Notes: generated by a model not told the origin, from the sequence alone. Counted from the first letter of the stretch, positions 21,991 to 31,265 are shown. The stretch: 32,168 bases of DNA from JBPOIS01 sp052034295 (GCA_052034295.1 JBPOIS010000213.1:1-32168), one strand, 5' to 3'. Numbers and translations: made by a program.

Positions 21991-22781
21991 ATCGGTTCCG
22001 TGTCATTTTCCCCCTGCTGGGGCTGCTGGCCCTGTCCGGCTGCCAGCACCAGCCTGCCTCCGGCCTGAACCGTGACCCGATGGAGGCTGCGCGCACCCGC
22101 ACTGCGATTGCCGCCGAGTACATCAAACGCGGTGAGCTGGATGCTGCACAGCGCCATCTGGAGCAGGCCCTGCAGGCCGATCCGCGCTCCACGGAGGCGC
22201 TGATCATGATGGGCGTGCTGCTGCAAAGCGAAGGCAGCACCATCAACCTGCAAAAAGCCGACGCCTATTTTCGCAAGGCCATCGCCCTGGACAGCAAGAA
22301 CGCCCAGGCCCACAACAATTATGGCGTGTACCTGTTCCAGATGAGCCGCCATGCCGAGGCCGAGCGGCAGTTTGCCCAGGCCGCGGCCACGCTCGGCTAT
22401 GAAGGCCGCGCCGGGGCCCTGGAGAACCTGGGCCGGGTGCAGCGCCAGCTGGGACAGGCCGAGCAGGCCGAGCAGTCCTTCCGTCAGGCGCTGGGGGTGG
22501 ACAATGGCCTGCTGGTGTCACGCTTTGAGCTGGCCGACCTGCTGTTTGCACAGGGACGCCTGTCCGAGGCCAGCCGGGTCTATGAAGACTACCTGCGTCA
22601 GCTGGGCAACCAGCCGCAGGTGGCGCGGTCACTGTGGCTGGGCATGAAGATAGCCCGCCTGCAGCAGGACGCTTCGCGCCTGCAGGCCTATGCCGAACAG
22701 CTGCGCCAGCGCTATGGCGACAGTGAGGAATACCGGGCCTATCAACAGGCCCTGCAGCATCCGGGGCAACCATGGAAATGA
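21987..22781 (+). CDS. pilF: Type IV pilus pilotin lipoprotein PilF (PilW)
   Basis: Outer-membrane lipoprotein with TPR repeats that brings the secretin PilQ to the outer membrane and helps it oligomerise. Seen: a lipoprotein signal FRVIFPLLGLLALSGCQHQ (lipobox LSGC, lipidated Cys19), then TPR units AAEYIKRGELDAAQRHLEQALQADP, ALIMMGVLLQSEGSTINLQKADAYFRKAIALD, AHNNYGVYLFQMSRHAEAERQFAQA, ENLGRVQRQLGQAEQAEQSFRQAL and a longer C-terminal pair. Length 264 residues. It starts with GTG in a GTGA overlap with rlmN. The place between rlmN and rodZ is the usual one in Pseudomonadales, and implies the organism makes type IV pili. Confidence 0.92.
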   Translation: MNRFRVIFPLLGLLALSGCQHQPASGLNRDPMEAARTRTAIAAEYIKRGELDAAQRHLEQALQADPRSTEALIMMGVLLQSEGSTINLQKADAYFRKAIALDSKNAQAHNNYGVYLFQMSRHAEAERQFAQAAATLGYEGRAGALENLGRVQRQLGQAEQAEQSFRQALGVDNGLLVSRFELADLLFAQGRLSEASRVYEDYLRQLGNQPQVARSLWLGMKIARLQQDASRLQAYAEQLRQRYGDSEEYRAYQQALQHPGQPWK

Positions 22782-23602
22782 ATGCCAACCCCACCCCAAC
22801 CCCCAACTCGACCCACAGCAACCTGACCGCCCTGCCGCTGGGCAATGGCCAGAAGCCGGGTGAACGCCTGCGCCAGGTGCGCATGTCGCAGAAGCGCGAG
22901 CTGGCCGAGGTGTCGGCGGCGCTGAACATCCCTGAGCGCCATCTGGTGGCGCTGGAGGCCGATGACTACGCCCATTTGCCGGAGCCGCCCTTCATCCGCG
23001 GTTACCTGCGCAGCTATGCGCGCCTGCTCGGGGTGGATGCCAATGCACTGGTGGCCCGGTTTGGCGAAATCTATCAGCAGGACACTGGCCAGCCAGTCGA
23101 TCACCGCCTGAACAATTCCCCGCTGAAGCCCATGGGACGCCTGCGCCCGCGCGATCGTCGCCACAGTGGCCTGTGGCTGCGGCTGGCCCTGGGTGCGCTG
23201 GTCCTGCTGTTGTTGTCGGGACTGGTGTATCAGGGCATGCACTGGTGGCTGAACCGTCCGGTTACGGCGGAGGCTGCCCCTGTGGCAGACACGGCAGTGC
23301 CGGTGGAAACCCTGCCAGCCACCGTGCCCATCGCGGCACCAGCCCCCGCCGCCACGGCAGCCGATGTGCTGGTGCTGGTCCTGTCGCAGCCTGCAGAGGT
23401 GCAGGTGAAGGACGCCAGCAGCAAGGTGCTGCTCCAGGGTACCCAGCAGCCTGGCGCGCCGCTGCGGGCGGAAGGGGTGTCACCGTTTGAAATCAGCCTG
23501 CCGAATGCCCCGGCGGTCCAGCAATTGCAGCTCAATGGTGAGGTGGTGGACATCAGACCCTACACCATTGATGGCCGTGCCAATTTCCGCCTGTCGCGCT
23601 GA
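22772..23602 (+). CDS. rodZ: Cytoskeletal/cell-shape protein RodZ
   Basis: Bitopic membrane protein that links MreB to the elongation machinery. Seen: N-terminal helix-turn-helix of the RodZ type (GERLRQVRMSQKRELAEVSAALNIPERHLVALEADDYAHLPEPPFIRGYLRSYARLLGVD, about residues 30-90), a basic juxtamembrane stretch (GRLRPRDRRH), one membrane helix (LWLRLALGALVLLLLSGLVYQGM, about 134-156), an Ala/Pro/Val-rich periplasmic linker, and a C-terminal beta domain (ADVLVLVLSQPAEVQVKDASSKVLLQG onward) as in RodZ. ATG 22772 overlaps pilF by 10 bases; ATG 22778, in an ATGA overlap with the pilF stop, is an equally good start. Confidence 0.92.
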   Translation: MEMNANPTPTPNSTHSNLTALPLGNGQKPGERLRQVRMSQKRELAEVSAALNIPERHLVALEADDYAHLPEPPFIRGYLRSYARLLGVDANALVARFGEIYQQDTGQPVDHRLNNSPLKPMGRLRPRDRRHSGLWLRLALGALVLLLLSGLVYQGMHWWLNRPVTAEAAPVADTAVPVETLPATVPIAAPAPAATAADVLVLVLSQPAEVQVKDASSKVLLQGTQQPGAPLRAEGVSPFEISLPNAPAVQQLQLNGEVVDIRPYTIDGRANFRLSR

Positions 23603-23635
23603 CGCGGCAGCTTTCGTTGATCGGGAGAACCACGG

Positions 23636-24754
23636 ATGCACCCCAGTCCAATCCGGCGTCGCCCCACCCGCAAGATCCGCGTGGGTTCCGTGTTTGTGGG
23701 CGGTGATGCACCAATCACCGTCCAGACCATGACCAACACCGACACCTGTGATGTGGCCGCCACGGTGGCGCAGATCCAGCGCTGTGTGGCGGCCGGAGCC
23801 GACATCGTGCGGGTGTCGGTGCCCAGCCTGGAGGCGGCACAGGCCTTCGGGCAGATCCGCCAGCAGGTGACGGTGCCGCTGGTGGCCGACATTCATTTTG
23901 ACCACCGCATCGCCCTGGCCGTGGCCGATCTGGGCGCCGACTGCCTGCGCATCAATCCGGGCAACATCGGCTCGGATGCCAAGGTGCGCGAAGTGGTCGC
24001 GGCAGCCCGCCATCACGACATTTCCATCCGCATCGGCGTCAATGCCGGTTCACTGGAAAAAGACCTGCAGCTCAAGTACGGCGAGCCCACCGGCGAAGCC
24101 CTGCTGGAGTCGGCGCTGCGTCACATCGACATCCTCGACCGGCTGGATTTTCATGAATTCAAGGTCTCGGTGAAGGCCAGCAACGTGTTTCTCACCCTGG
24201 ATGCCTACCGGCTGATTTCCCGGCAGATCGACAATCCGCTGCACCTGGGCGTGACCGAAGCGGGCGTGTACCGCACCGGCACGGTCAAGTCGGCGATCGC
24301 ATTGGGCGGGCTGCTGCTGGACGGCATCGGCGATACCCTGCGGGTCAGTCTGGCCGCGCCGCCCGAAGATGAGGTGAAAATCGGCTTTGACATCCTCAAG
24401 AGCCTGAACCTGCGCAGCAATGGCCTGAATTTCATCGCCTGTCCGAGCTGTTCGCGGCAGGAATTTGATGTGATCAAGGTCATGAATGCGCTGGAGGCGC
24501 GGCTGGAGGACATCCGCGAGCCGATGGACGTGTCGGTGATCGGCTGCAAGGTGAATGGACCGGGCGAGGCCAAAGAAGCCGACATCGGCGTGGTCGGTGC
24601 CCAGCCCCGGTCGCTGGTGTACCGCCACGGCGAAAAAAGCCATCTGATCGACACCAGTCGTCTGGTCGATGAAATCGAAGCCATGGTGCGCGCCCAAGTG
24701 GCTGAGCGCCAGGCGCGGCGCGAACAGGAAATCCTGCGCAGTGATGGCGGCTGA
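23636..24754 (+). CDS. ispG: 4-hydroxy-3-methylbut-2-en-1-yl diphosphate synthase (flavodoxin) IspG
   Basis: Sixth step of the MEP isoprenoid pathway: reduces the cyclic diphosphate MEcPP to HMBPP with a [4Fe-4S] cluster. Seen: RRPTRKIRVGSVFVGGDAPITVQTMTNTDT, VRVSVPSLEAAQAF, LVADIHFDHRIALAVAD, LRINPGNIG, IRIGVNAGSLEKD, and the cluster ligands CPSCSRQEFDV (Cys269, Cys272) and IGCKVNGPGEAKEADIG (Cys304, with the conserved Glu after NGPG). About 372 residues is the normal short bacterial form. GGGAGAA supports ATG 23636. It sits between rodZ and hisS, as in Pseudomonas and E. coli. Confidence 0.97.
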   Translation: MHPSPIRRRPTRKIRVGSVFVGGDAPITVQTMTNTDTCDVAATVAQIQRCVAAGADIVRVSVPSLEAAQAFGQIRQQVTVPLVADIHFDHRIALAVADLGADCLRINPGNIGSDAKVREVVAAARHHDISIRIGVNAGSLEKDLQLKYGEPTGEALLESALRHIDILDRLDFHEFKVSVKASNVFLTLDAYRLISRQIDNPLHLGVTEAGVYRTGTVKSAIALGGLLLDGIGDTLRVSLAAPPEDEVKIGFDILKSLNLRSNGLNFIACPSCSRQEFDVIKVMNALEARLEDIREPMDVSVIGCKVNGPGEAKEADIGVVGAQPRSLVYRHGEKSHLIDTSRLVDEIEAMVRAQVAERQARREQEILRSDGG

Positions 24755-24800
24755 GCGGCCGCCTGAACGCGCCAAGACATGCAGTTGAGTGACAGTGGGT

Positions 24801-26126
24801 ATGAGCACAATCCAGGCCATCAAGGGCTTCAATGACATTTTGCCCGACCAGAGCGGGGCATGGCGGCAGCTTGAAGCGGTGCTGATGCAGCTGATGGACC
24901 GCTACGGCTATCAGCAGATCCGCCTGCCGATTCTGGAAGAAACCCGCCTGTTCAAACGGGCGATTGGCGATGCCACCGACATTGTCGAAAAGGAAATGTA
25001 CACCTTCTGGGACAAGGGCGACCCCCCGGAATCGCTGACCCTGCGCCCCGAGGGCACCGCAGGCTGTGTGCGAGCGATCCTGAATGCCAGAAACGAAGCC
25101 TTCAACGTGTTTCGCGGGGCCACCCCGCGGGTGTGGTACTGCGGTCCGATGTTCCGCTATGAGCGCCCGCAAAAGGGCCGCTACCGGCAGTTTCACCAGT
25201 TCGGGGTGGAGACCTTTGGCGTGGCCAGTGCCGACATGGAGGCCGAGCTGATCCTGATGACGGCGCGGCTGTGGCGTGAGCTGGGGCTGGCCGACTGGGT
25301 GCAGCTGGAGCTGAACACGCTGGGCGAGGCCGAGTCGCGCGCCCGCTACCGTGATGCATTGGTGGCCTATCTGGGTGCGCGCGCCGAGCAGCTGGACGAA
25401 GACAGCCAGCGTCGCCTAACCAGCAACCCGCTGCGCATTCTCGACAGCAAGGTGGCCAGCACGCAGGCATTGCTGGCGGATGCACCGCAGTTGCAGGATT
25501 TTCTCGATACAGAATCCGCCGCCCACTTTCGTCAGGTTCAGGCCTATCTGGATGCCGCCGGGGTGGCCTATGTGCTGAATCCAAAACTGGTGCGTGGCCT
25601 CGATTACTACAACAAGACCGTGTTTGAATGGACCACCACCCACCTGGGCGCACAGGGCACCGTGTGTGCCGGGGGGCGTTACGATGGTCTGGTGGGGCAG
25701 CTCAGCGGCAAGCCGGACAAGCGCATTCCAGCGGTCGGCTTTGCCATCGGTCTGGAACGTCTGCTGCTGTTGCTGGCGCAGCGCGGCCAGCCGGACAGCC
25801 GGGAGTGTGAGGTGTTTGTGGCCTCGGAACCGGCCACCTACACCGCTGCGCTGCAGCAGGCGGAGTGGCTGCGCGACCAGCGCCCGGCCCTGCGGGTGCG
25901 TCTGGGCAATGTCGGCAGCCTGAAATCACAGCTGAAAAAAGCCGACCAGTCCGGGGCGGCACTGGTGCTGATCCTGGGCGAGCGCGAGCAGGCCGAGGGC
26001 GTGCTGCAGGCCAAGATGCTGGACACGGGCGAACAACAGCAGTGGACACCCGCAGAAATGCTGGCCAAACTGGATGGGTTTTTCAGCGTGTCCACCGCCA
26101 CACATCAACCACAACAGGGGGCCTGA
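24801..26126 (+). CDS. hisS: Histidine-tRNA ligase
   Basis: Class II aminoacyl-tRNA synthetase charging tRNA-His. Seen: IQAIKGFNDILPDQSGAWRQLE, TLRPEGTAGCVRA, motif 2 FRYERPQKGRYRQFHQFGVETFG, histidine-binding LVRGLDYYNKTVFEWTT, AGGRYDGLVGQLSGKPDKRIPAVGFAIGLERLLLLL (motif 3), then the anticodon-binding domain (CEVFVASEPATYTAALQQAEWLR to LVLILGEREQAEG). About 441 residues. I start at ATG 24801; GTG 24789 in the same frame is possible. The ribosome binding site (AGTGGG) is weak for both. yfgM follows after 2 bases. Confidence 0.96.
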   Translation: MSTIQAIKGFNDILPDQSGAWRQLEAVLMQLMDRYGYQQIRLPILEETRLFKRAIGDATDIVEKEMYTFWDKGDPPESLTLRPEGTAGCVRAILNARNEAFNVFRGATPRVWYCGPMFRYERPQKGRYRQFHQFGVETFGVASADMEAELILMTARLWRELGLADWVQLELNTLGEAESRARYRDALVAYLGARAEQLDEDSQRRLTSNPLRILDSKVASTQALLADAPQLQDFLDTESAAHFRQVQAYLDAAGVAYVLNPKLVRGLDYYNKTVFEWTTTHLGAQGTVCAGGRYDGLVGQLSGKPDKRIPAVGFAIGLERLLLLLAQRGQPDSRECEVFVASEPATYTAALQQAEWLRDQRPALRVRLGNVGSLKSQLKKADQSGAALVLILGEREQAEGVLQAKMLDTGEQQQWTPAEMLAKLDGFFSVSTATHQPQQGA

Positions 26127-26128
26127 TC

Positions 26129-26842
26129 ATGGCAGAGTATTACAGTGATGCCGAGCAGGCCGAACGCCTCAAGGCACTGGCCAAAACCTACGGCGGCTCG
26201 GTGGTGACCGGCATTCTGCTGGCGTTGTCGGCCTATTTTGGCTGGGTCTGGTGGCAAAACAAGCAGACCGCAGACCGCTTCGTGCAGGCCAGCCAGTTCC
26301 AGCAGGTGGCCGACGCCGCACAGGCTGCACAGGCCGCGCCGGAGGATCAGGCCGCGCGCAGCAAATTTCTGTCCCAGGCGCATGCGCTGACCAAAACCAG
26401 TCCTGACAGCATCTACAGCGTGCAGACGCTGCTGCTCGAAGCCCGTCTGGCCAGTGAGCGCAACGACTACGCATCTGCGGTCAAGGCCCTGCAACAGGCC
26501 AGTCAGGCCAAACTGGACGATCCGGGCCTGCAGCAGCTGATCACCCTGCGGCTGGCGCGTGCCCAGCAGGAGCAGGGGCAGTCTGATGCCGCACTGGCCA
26601 GTGTGGCCAGGGTGACCGATGCGGCGTTTTTGGCCAGTACCCAGGAGCTCAAGGGCGACATCCTGCTCAGCAAAAAGGACCCCAGGGGCGCACAGGCCGC
26701 CTATCAGCAGGCCTGGGCCGCACTGGTCAAGCGTCAGGAACCGCGCCAGACCATCAAATTCAAGCTGGAAAGCCTGGGGGTTGAAGTCAAGGACATCGAC
26801 GTGCCCTCACCGGTGAAAACTGCACAGGAGCCGGGCGCATGA
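26129..26842 (+). CDS. yfgM: Ancillary SecYEG translocon subunit YfgM
   Basis: Inner-membrane protein with one N-terminal membrane helix and a periplasmic TPR-like domain; in E. coli it links the translocon to periplasmic chaperones such as PpiD. Seen: YYSDAEQAERLKALAKTYGGSVVTGILLALSAYFGWVWWQNKQ (family start with the membrane helix at about residues 20-38), then helical repeats with AALASVARVTDAAFLASTQELKGDILLSKKDPRGAQAAYQQAW. Length 237 residues is slightly longer than in E. coli. AGGGGG at 26115-26121 supports ATG 26129. Its stop overlaps the bamB start (ATGA). Confidence 0.9.
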   Translation: MAEYYSDAEQAERLKALAKTYGGSVVTGILLALSAYFGWVWWQNKQTADRFVQASQFQQVADAAQAAQAAPEDQAARSKFLSQAHALTKTSPDSIYSVQTLLLEARLASERNDYASAVKALQQASQAKLDDPGLQQLITLRLARAQQEQGQSDAALASVARVTDAAFLASTQELKGDILLSKKDPRGAQAAYQQAWAALVKRQEPRQTIKFKLESLGVEVKDIDVPSPVKTAQEPGA

Positions 26843-27999
26843 TCCGCCGCAATCCACTGGGCCCACTGCTGCTGAGCAGTGCGCTGGCACTGGGCCTGAG
26901 TGCCTGCAACCGCACACCGGTCAGCATCGAACACAAGCCCAGCCCGCTGCCCAAACTCGCCGCCACGGCGCCAGTACAGCTGAGCCCGCTGTGGCAGGGC
27001 CGTGCCGGTGCCGCCAACCGTCAGGACGCGTTGCACCTGCAGCCTGCGCTCAGTGACCGCCAGATCGTGGTCGCCAGCCGCAAGGGTGACCTGCAAAGCT
27101 GGGACCGCCAGGGCAAACGCCTGTGGCAGACCCGGCTGAAAACCCCCATCACCGGCGGCGTGGCCCTGTCGGGCAACACCGTGCTGGTGGGCACCCAGGG
27201 CGGTGTGCTGTGTGCGCTGAATGCCGAAGACGGTCAGGTGCGCTGGCGCCGGGCCCTGACCGGATCGCTGCTGTCGCTGCCGCTGGTCACTGCAGACCGT
27301 GTGGTGGTGCTGGGCAATGATGGTGCGGTGACTGGCCTGAATCCCGAGACCGGTGCCGTGGTGTGGACCTTTGACACCCACATCCCCTCAGTGAGCATGC
27401 GCGGCACGGCGGCGCCGGTGCTGGCCGATGCCGGCACGGTGCTGATTGCCAGCAGCAATGGCCGGGTTTATGCGCTGGACCTGAACAACGGCATTCCCCG
27501 CTGGGAGCGCCGGGTGGCGATCCCGTCCGGTGGTGACGACACCCAAAAGCTGATTGACGTCGATGGCACTCCGGTGGTCGATCAGGACCAGCTGTTTGTG
27601 GTCAGCTACCAGAGCCAGCTGCTGGGTGCAGACCTGAACCAGCAGCGGGTGCTGTGGGCCCGTGATGCCAGCAGCCTGTATGGTCCGGCGGTGACCCCGG
27701 AGCTGGTGGTGATCAGCACCGCAGAAGGTGACGTGCGCGCCTATGACCGTCAGCAGGGCGAACTGCGCTGGAAGCAGGACGGTCTGGCCTGGCGTGGCCT
27801 GTCCAACCCGGTCCGGCTGGGCGCCTACATCGTGGTGGGTGACGAAGAAGGCTATCTGCACGTGCTGGAGGCCCAGTCCGGGCAGGTGGTTGGCCGTGCC
27901 CGTACCCAGGGTGCCGTGACCGCACTGTCGATTCAACAAAACCAGCTGGTGGTGCAGACTGCCAGCGGAACCGCCAGTGTCTGGCAGGTACGCTCATGA
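26839..27999 (+). CDS. bamB: Outer-membrane assembly lipoprotein BamB
   Basis: Lipoprotein of the BAM complex, an eight-bladed beta-propeller that helps BamA fold outer-membrane proteins. Seen: lipoprotein signal LGPLLLSSALALGLSACNR (lipobox LSAC, Cys23), then repeated PQQ-like blades such as GDLQSWDRQGKRLWQTRL, GGVLCALNAEDGQVRWRRAL, GAVTGLNPETGAVVWTFDT, GRVYALDLNNGIPRWERRV, GDVRAYDRQQGELRWKQDG and GYLHVLEAQSGQVVGRAR. Length 386 residues is normal. It is joined by ATGA overlaps to yfgM before it and der after it, the conserved gammaproteobacterial arrangement. Confidence 0.95.
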   Translation: MIRRNPLGPLLLSSALALGLSACNRTPVSIEHKPSPLPKLAATAPVQLSPLWQGRAGAANRQDALHLQPALSDRQIVVASRKGDLQSWDRQGKRLWQTRLKTPITGGVALSGNTVLVGTQGGVLCALNAEDGQVRWRRALTGSLLSLPLVTADRVVVLGNDGAVTGLNPETGAVVWTFDTHIPSVSMRGTAAPVLADAGTVLIASSNGRVYALDLNNGIPRWERRVAIPSGGDDTQKLIDVDGTPVVDQDQLFVVSYQSQLLGADLNQQRVLWARDASSLYGPAVTPELVVISTAEGDVRAYDRQQGELRWKQDGLAWRGLSNPVRLGAYIVVGDEEGYLHVLEAQSGQVVGRARTQGAVTALSIQQNQLVVQTASGTASVWQVRS

Positions 28000-29402
28000 A
28001 ACCCGTGATTGCCTTGATTGGCCGCCCGAATGTGGGCAAATCCACCCTGTTCAACCAGATCACCAAAACCCGCAATGCGCTGGTGGCTGACCTGCCCGGA
28101 CTGACCCGCGACCGCCAGTATGGCGACGCAACCTACGAAAACCGCTCGTTCATCGTGGTGGACACCGGCGGGATTGGCGAGAGCGAGCAGGGCATTGATG
28201 CCTACATGGCCGAGCAATCGCGCACCGCCATCGAAGAAGCCGACATCATCCTGTTCATCGTCGATGCCCGTGCTGGCCTGCTGGCTTCGGATGAGCAGAT
28301 CGCCCGTGACCTGCGCACCCTGGGCAAAAAAGTCCATCTGGTCGCCAACAAGGTCGATGGGGTACACGCGGAGGCGTCCGTCACCGAGTTTTTCAAGCTG
28401 GGCTTTGGTGAGCCACACCTGACCGCGGCCAGCCATGGCCGGGGCATCAACCAGCTGCTGGAAGACATCACCGCCGAGCTGCCCGAAGACGTCGAACTGG
28501 ACACCGTGCACCAAGCCCCCGGCCTGCGTCTGGCCATCATTGGCCGGCCCAACGTCGGCAAATCCACTCTGGTCAACCGCCTGCTGGGCGAAGACCGCGT
28601 GGTGGTGTACGACATGCCCGGCACCACCCGTGACAGTATCTACATCCCGTTTGAGCGGCAGGGCAAACAATACACCCTGATCGACACCGCCGGGGTGCGC
28701 CGCCGCGGCAGGATCGACGAAGTCATCGAAAAATTTTCGGTGGTGAAAACCCTGCAGGCCATGAAAGACGCCCATGTGGTGGTGGTGGTGATCGATGCCC
28801 GCGAAGGCATCGTCGAGCAGGACCTGCACCTGCTGGGCTTTGCCCTCGAAGCGGGCCGCGCCGTGGTGATCGCCATCAACAAATGGGACGGCATGAGCGA
28901 GTATGACCGTGGACAGGTCAAGGACGCGATCGAACGGCGCTTTGATTTTGTCCCCTGGGTGAAAATCCACCTGATTTCGGCGCTGCATGGCACCGGGGTG
29001 GGCGACCTTTATCCCTCGATTCACCGCGCCTATGACTCGGCCATGCTCAAGGTGCCCACCCACCGGCTGACCCAGATTCTGGAAGACGCTGTGGTGCAGC
29101 ACCAGCCGCCGATGGTGTCAGGCCGCCGCATCAAGCTGCGTTATGCGCACATGGGTGGGCAAAACCCACCGGTGATCGTCATCCACGGCAACCAGACCGA
29201 CCACGTCCCGGCGGATTATCGGCGCTATCTGGAAAACGTGTTCCGCAAGGTGTTCAAGCTGCAGGGCACGCCGGTTCAGATCGAGTTCAAGGCGGGTGAA
29301 AACCCCTTTGCCGGGCGTCGCAACGTGCTCAGCGACCGTGACGCCGAACGCAAGCGCCGCTTTGTGCAGAGCCACAAACGCAAGGAAAAAAAGCGCGGCT
29401 GA
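27996..29402 (+). CDS. der: Ribosome biogenesis GTPase Der (EngA)
   Basis: Essential GTPase with two tandem G domains and a KH-like domain, acting in 50S subunit assembly. Seen: first P loop GRPNVGKSTLFNQ (about residue 8) with DTGGIG and NKVDG; second P loop GRPNVGKSTLVNRLLGEDRVVVYDMPGTTRD with DTAGVRRRG and INKWDG; KH-like end LRYAHMGGQNPPVIVIHGNQTDHVPADYRRYLENVFRKVFKLQGTPVQIEFKAGENPF; and a basic tail ERKRRFVQSHKRKEKKRG. Length 468 residues is normal. The start ATGA overlaps the bamB stop. Confidence 0.97.
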   Translation: MKPVIALIGRPNVGKSTLFNQITKTRNALVADLPGLTRDRQYGDATYENRSFIVVDTGGIGESEQGIDAYMAEQSRTAIEEADIILFIVDARAGLLASDEQIARDLRTLGKKVHLVANKVDGVHAEASVTEFFKLGFGEPHLTAASHGRGINQLLEDITAELPEDVELDTVHQAPGLRLAIIGRPNVGKSTLVNRLLGEDRVVVYDMPGTTRDSIYIPFERQGKQYTLIDTAGVRRRGRIDEVIEKFSVVKTLQAMKDAHVVVVVIDAREGIVEQDLHLLGFALEAGRAVVIAINKWDGMSEYDRGQVKDAIERRFDFVPWVKIHLISALHGTGVGDLYPSIHRAYDSAMLKVPTHRLTQILEDAVVQHQPPMVSGRRIKLRYAHMGGQNPPVIVIHGNQTDHVPADYRRYLENVFRKVFKLQGTPVQIEFKAGENPFAGRRNVLSDRDAERKRRFVQSHKRKEKKRG

Positions 29403-29435
29403 ACGCTGCCCCGTACACCCCAGGGAGGACAACGG

Positions 29436-31256
29436 ATGGTCCAGCCCATCACCACGGTACAATGGCTGCGCCGGGTGCTGTTCCAGCCGATTGCGGGGGT
29501 GTTGCTGTTGGCCTGGCTGCTGTACGGGGTGGGGCTGTTCCAGACCCAGCTGCGCGACCAGCAGGCCCGCATCGAGACCATTGGCCAGCTCATGGCTGTG
29601 CTGGTGGGACACTGGGGCGATCTGGAGCCGACCGGCCAGCACGGCGTGATCCTGCGGCAACTGCTGCAGGCAGGCGATGTGCCGCAGGTGCATTACCTGC
29701 CGCTGGGTGCCACCCTTCAGGTGCCAGCCAGCAGCCCCTCGCTCTGGCAACAGGTGATCGAAGGGCAGGCCCAGCACCGCTACATCCCGGTGTACCGCCA
29801 CAACAATGGCCACGATCTGGTGGGCTATCTGGATTTTGGCTTTTCGGTGCGCCCGGTCTGGCAGGCATTTCTGGTGGATCAGCTGCAGCTGCTGCTGGTC
29901 GTGCTGGTCGTGCTGGCGCTGCTGTGGGGCTGGATGGGCGTGTGGGGGCGCTGGCAGAGCCACGGACTGGAGCATCTGGCCCAGATTGCCGGCCTGATCC
30001 GTCAGGGGGTGCCGGTACAGGGCCTGCGCCGTCCCAGGGTGCTGAAGGATGCCCAGCAGCTGGAAAATGACCTGTTTGAAATCCAGGCCCAGCTCACCAG
30101 CCAGCAGCAGCAACTCGCTGAGGCCCGCGCAGCCCTGACCGAAAAAGACCGCCACATGGCGCACATGGCCCAGGAGGGGCAGCGGTTCCGCAGCATGATC
30201 AACCACGAGCTCAAGACCCCGCTGAACGCCATCTGGGGGGGCATACAGCTGTTGCAGCATGACCAGCACCTGAGCGATGCCCAGCGTGACAGCGTCAAGC
30301 TGATTGAATACGGCAGCCGGACCCTGGGGCAGTTTCTCGATCAGGTGCTGCTGATGGTCCAGCTGGAACAGGGGCGGCTGGCCCCGGACATTGCCGCGGT
30401 GTCGCCGCTGGAGCTGCTCGATGCCCAGGTGCAGTGGGCCCGTCAGCAGCTGTCGGCGGCGCAGCAGGACCGGGTGGTGGTGCGCCTGCAGGCCGAGCAT
30501 GATCAGGTGCGCCTGCAGGTGGATGCCGGGCGGGTCAGCCAGATCCTGCAGGAATTGCTGAAAAACGCCATTCATTTCACCCCGCAGGGCACCATCACCG
30601 TGCATTCGCAGTTGCTACAGGCGGCGGAACAGCCGGTGCGCTGGCGTCTGCAGGTCAGTGACACCGGCGTGGGCATGGACGAGACCACCCGCCTGCAGTG
30701 TACCCGGCCCTTTTTTCAGGGAGAAATGCAGCAACTGGCCCCGCCCGAGCGGCTGGGGGTGGGGCTGAGCATTGCCGTACAGCTTATTGAGGTGTTGCAG
30801 GGCCACTGGCAGCTGGACAGCCAGCTGGGGCAGGGCACCACGGTGACGGTGGAGCTGCCGGTGCGTGTGGATTGCCTCAGCCGCTGGCCCAGCCTGAAGG
30901 GCAAGCGCCTGCTGATGTGCAGCAGCATTCACCACTGGCCGCTGCACAGCCTGCTGAGCGCCGAAGGGGCCGAGGTGTGCTGGTTTGTCGGTATGGAGGA
31001 CCTGGTGGCGCAATGTGACAACCTGCATCCGGACCTGGTGCTGCTGCAGGGGGGGGAACAGGGTGACTGGCTGCTGCAGCGGGTGCAGGCGGTGCGGGCA
31101 CGTTCCCTGCAGCAGGACCTGCGGCTGGCCATGGTGGTGCCCGGACTGTCCACCCGGCAGCAACAGGCGTGGCTGCAGGCCGGGGTGGACTGGTTCGTTT
31201 CCGATCACTGGACGGCAGAGCAGATGTTGGATCACCTGGAGCGCTGGCTGCGTTAA
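29436..31256 (+). CDS. Membrane-bound hybrid-type sensor histidine kinase with a degenerate receiver domain
   Basis: A 606-residue sensor kinase. Order seen: membrane helix 1 (about 17-36, PIAGVLLLAWLLYGVGLF), a periplasmic segment of about 110 residues, membrane helix 2 (about 150-172, LQLLLVVLVVLALLWGWMGVW), a coiled coil rich in Gln/Ala, the phosphoacceptor box INHELKTPLNAIWGG with His257, the N box ILQELLKNAIHFTP, G boxes SDTGVGMDE and ERLGVGLSIAVQLIEV, TTVTVELP, and a C-terminal region (about 490-606) with receiver-like strands KRLLMCSS, LVLLQGGEQGD and LAMVVPG. The usual phospho-Asp position is Gln538, and the acidic pair and the conserved Lys are absent, so it should not accept phosphate. 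Its partner regulator and signal are unknown; no response regulator is adjacent. GGGAGGA precedes ATG 29436. Confidence 0.88.
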   Translation: MVQPITTVQWLRRVLFQPIAGVLLLAWLLYGVGLFQTQLRDQQARIETIGQLMAVLVGHWGDLEPTGQHGVILRQLLQAGDVPQVHYLPLGATLQVPASSPSLWQQVIEGQAQHRYIPVYRHNNGHDLVGYLDFGFSVRPVWQAFLVDQLQLLLVVLVVLALLWGWMGVWGRWQSHGLEHLAQIAGLIRQGVPVQGLRRPRVLKDAQQLENDLFEIQAQLTSQQQQLAEARAALTEKDRHMAHMAQEGQRFRSMINHELKTPLNAIWGGIQLLQHDQHLSDAQRDSVKLIEYGSRTLGQFLDQVLLMVQLEQGRLAPDIAAVSPLELLDAQVQWARQQLSAAQQDRVVVRLQAEHDQVRLQVDAGRVSQILQELLKNAIHFTPQGTITVHSQLLQAAEQPVRWRLQVSDTGVGMDETTRLQCTRPFFQGEMQQLAPPERLGVGLSIAVQLIEVLQGHWQLDSQLGQGTTVTVELPVRVDCLSRWPSLKGKRLLMCSSIHHWPLHSLLSAEGAEVCWFVGMEDLVAQCDNLHPDLVLLQGGEQGDWLLQRVQAVRARSLQQDLRLAMVVPGLSTRQQQAWLQAGVDWFVSDHWTAEQMLDHLERWLR

Positions 31257-31265
31257 ACCTGCAAC

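Noticed and set aside
29118..30605. A 495-codon minus-strand frame opposite der and the sensor kinase
   Set aside because: Composition is that of a shadow frame (Leu/Gln/His-rich). The plus strand has intact kinase motifs.
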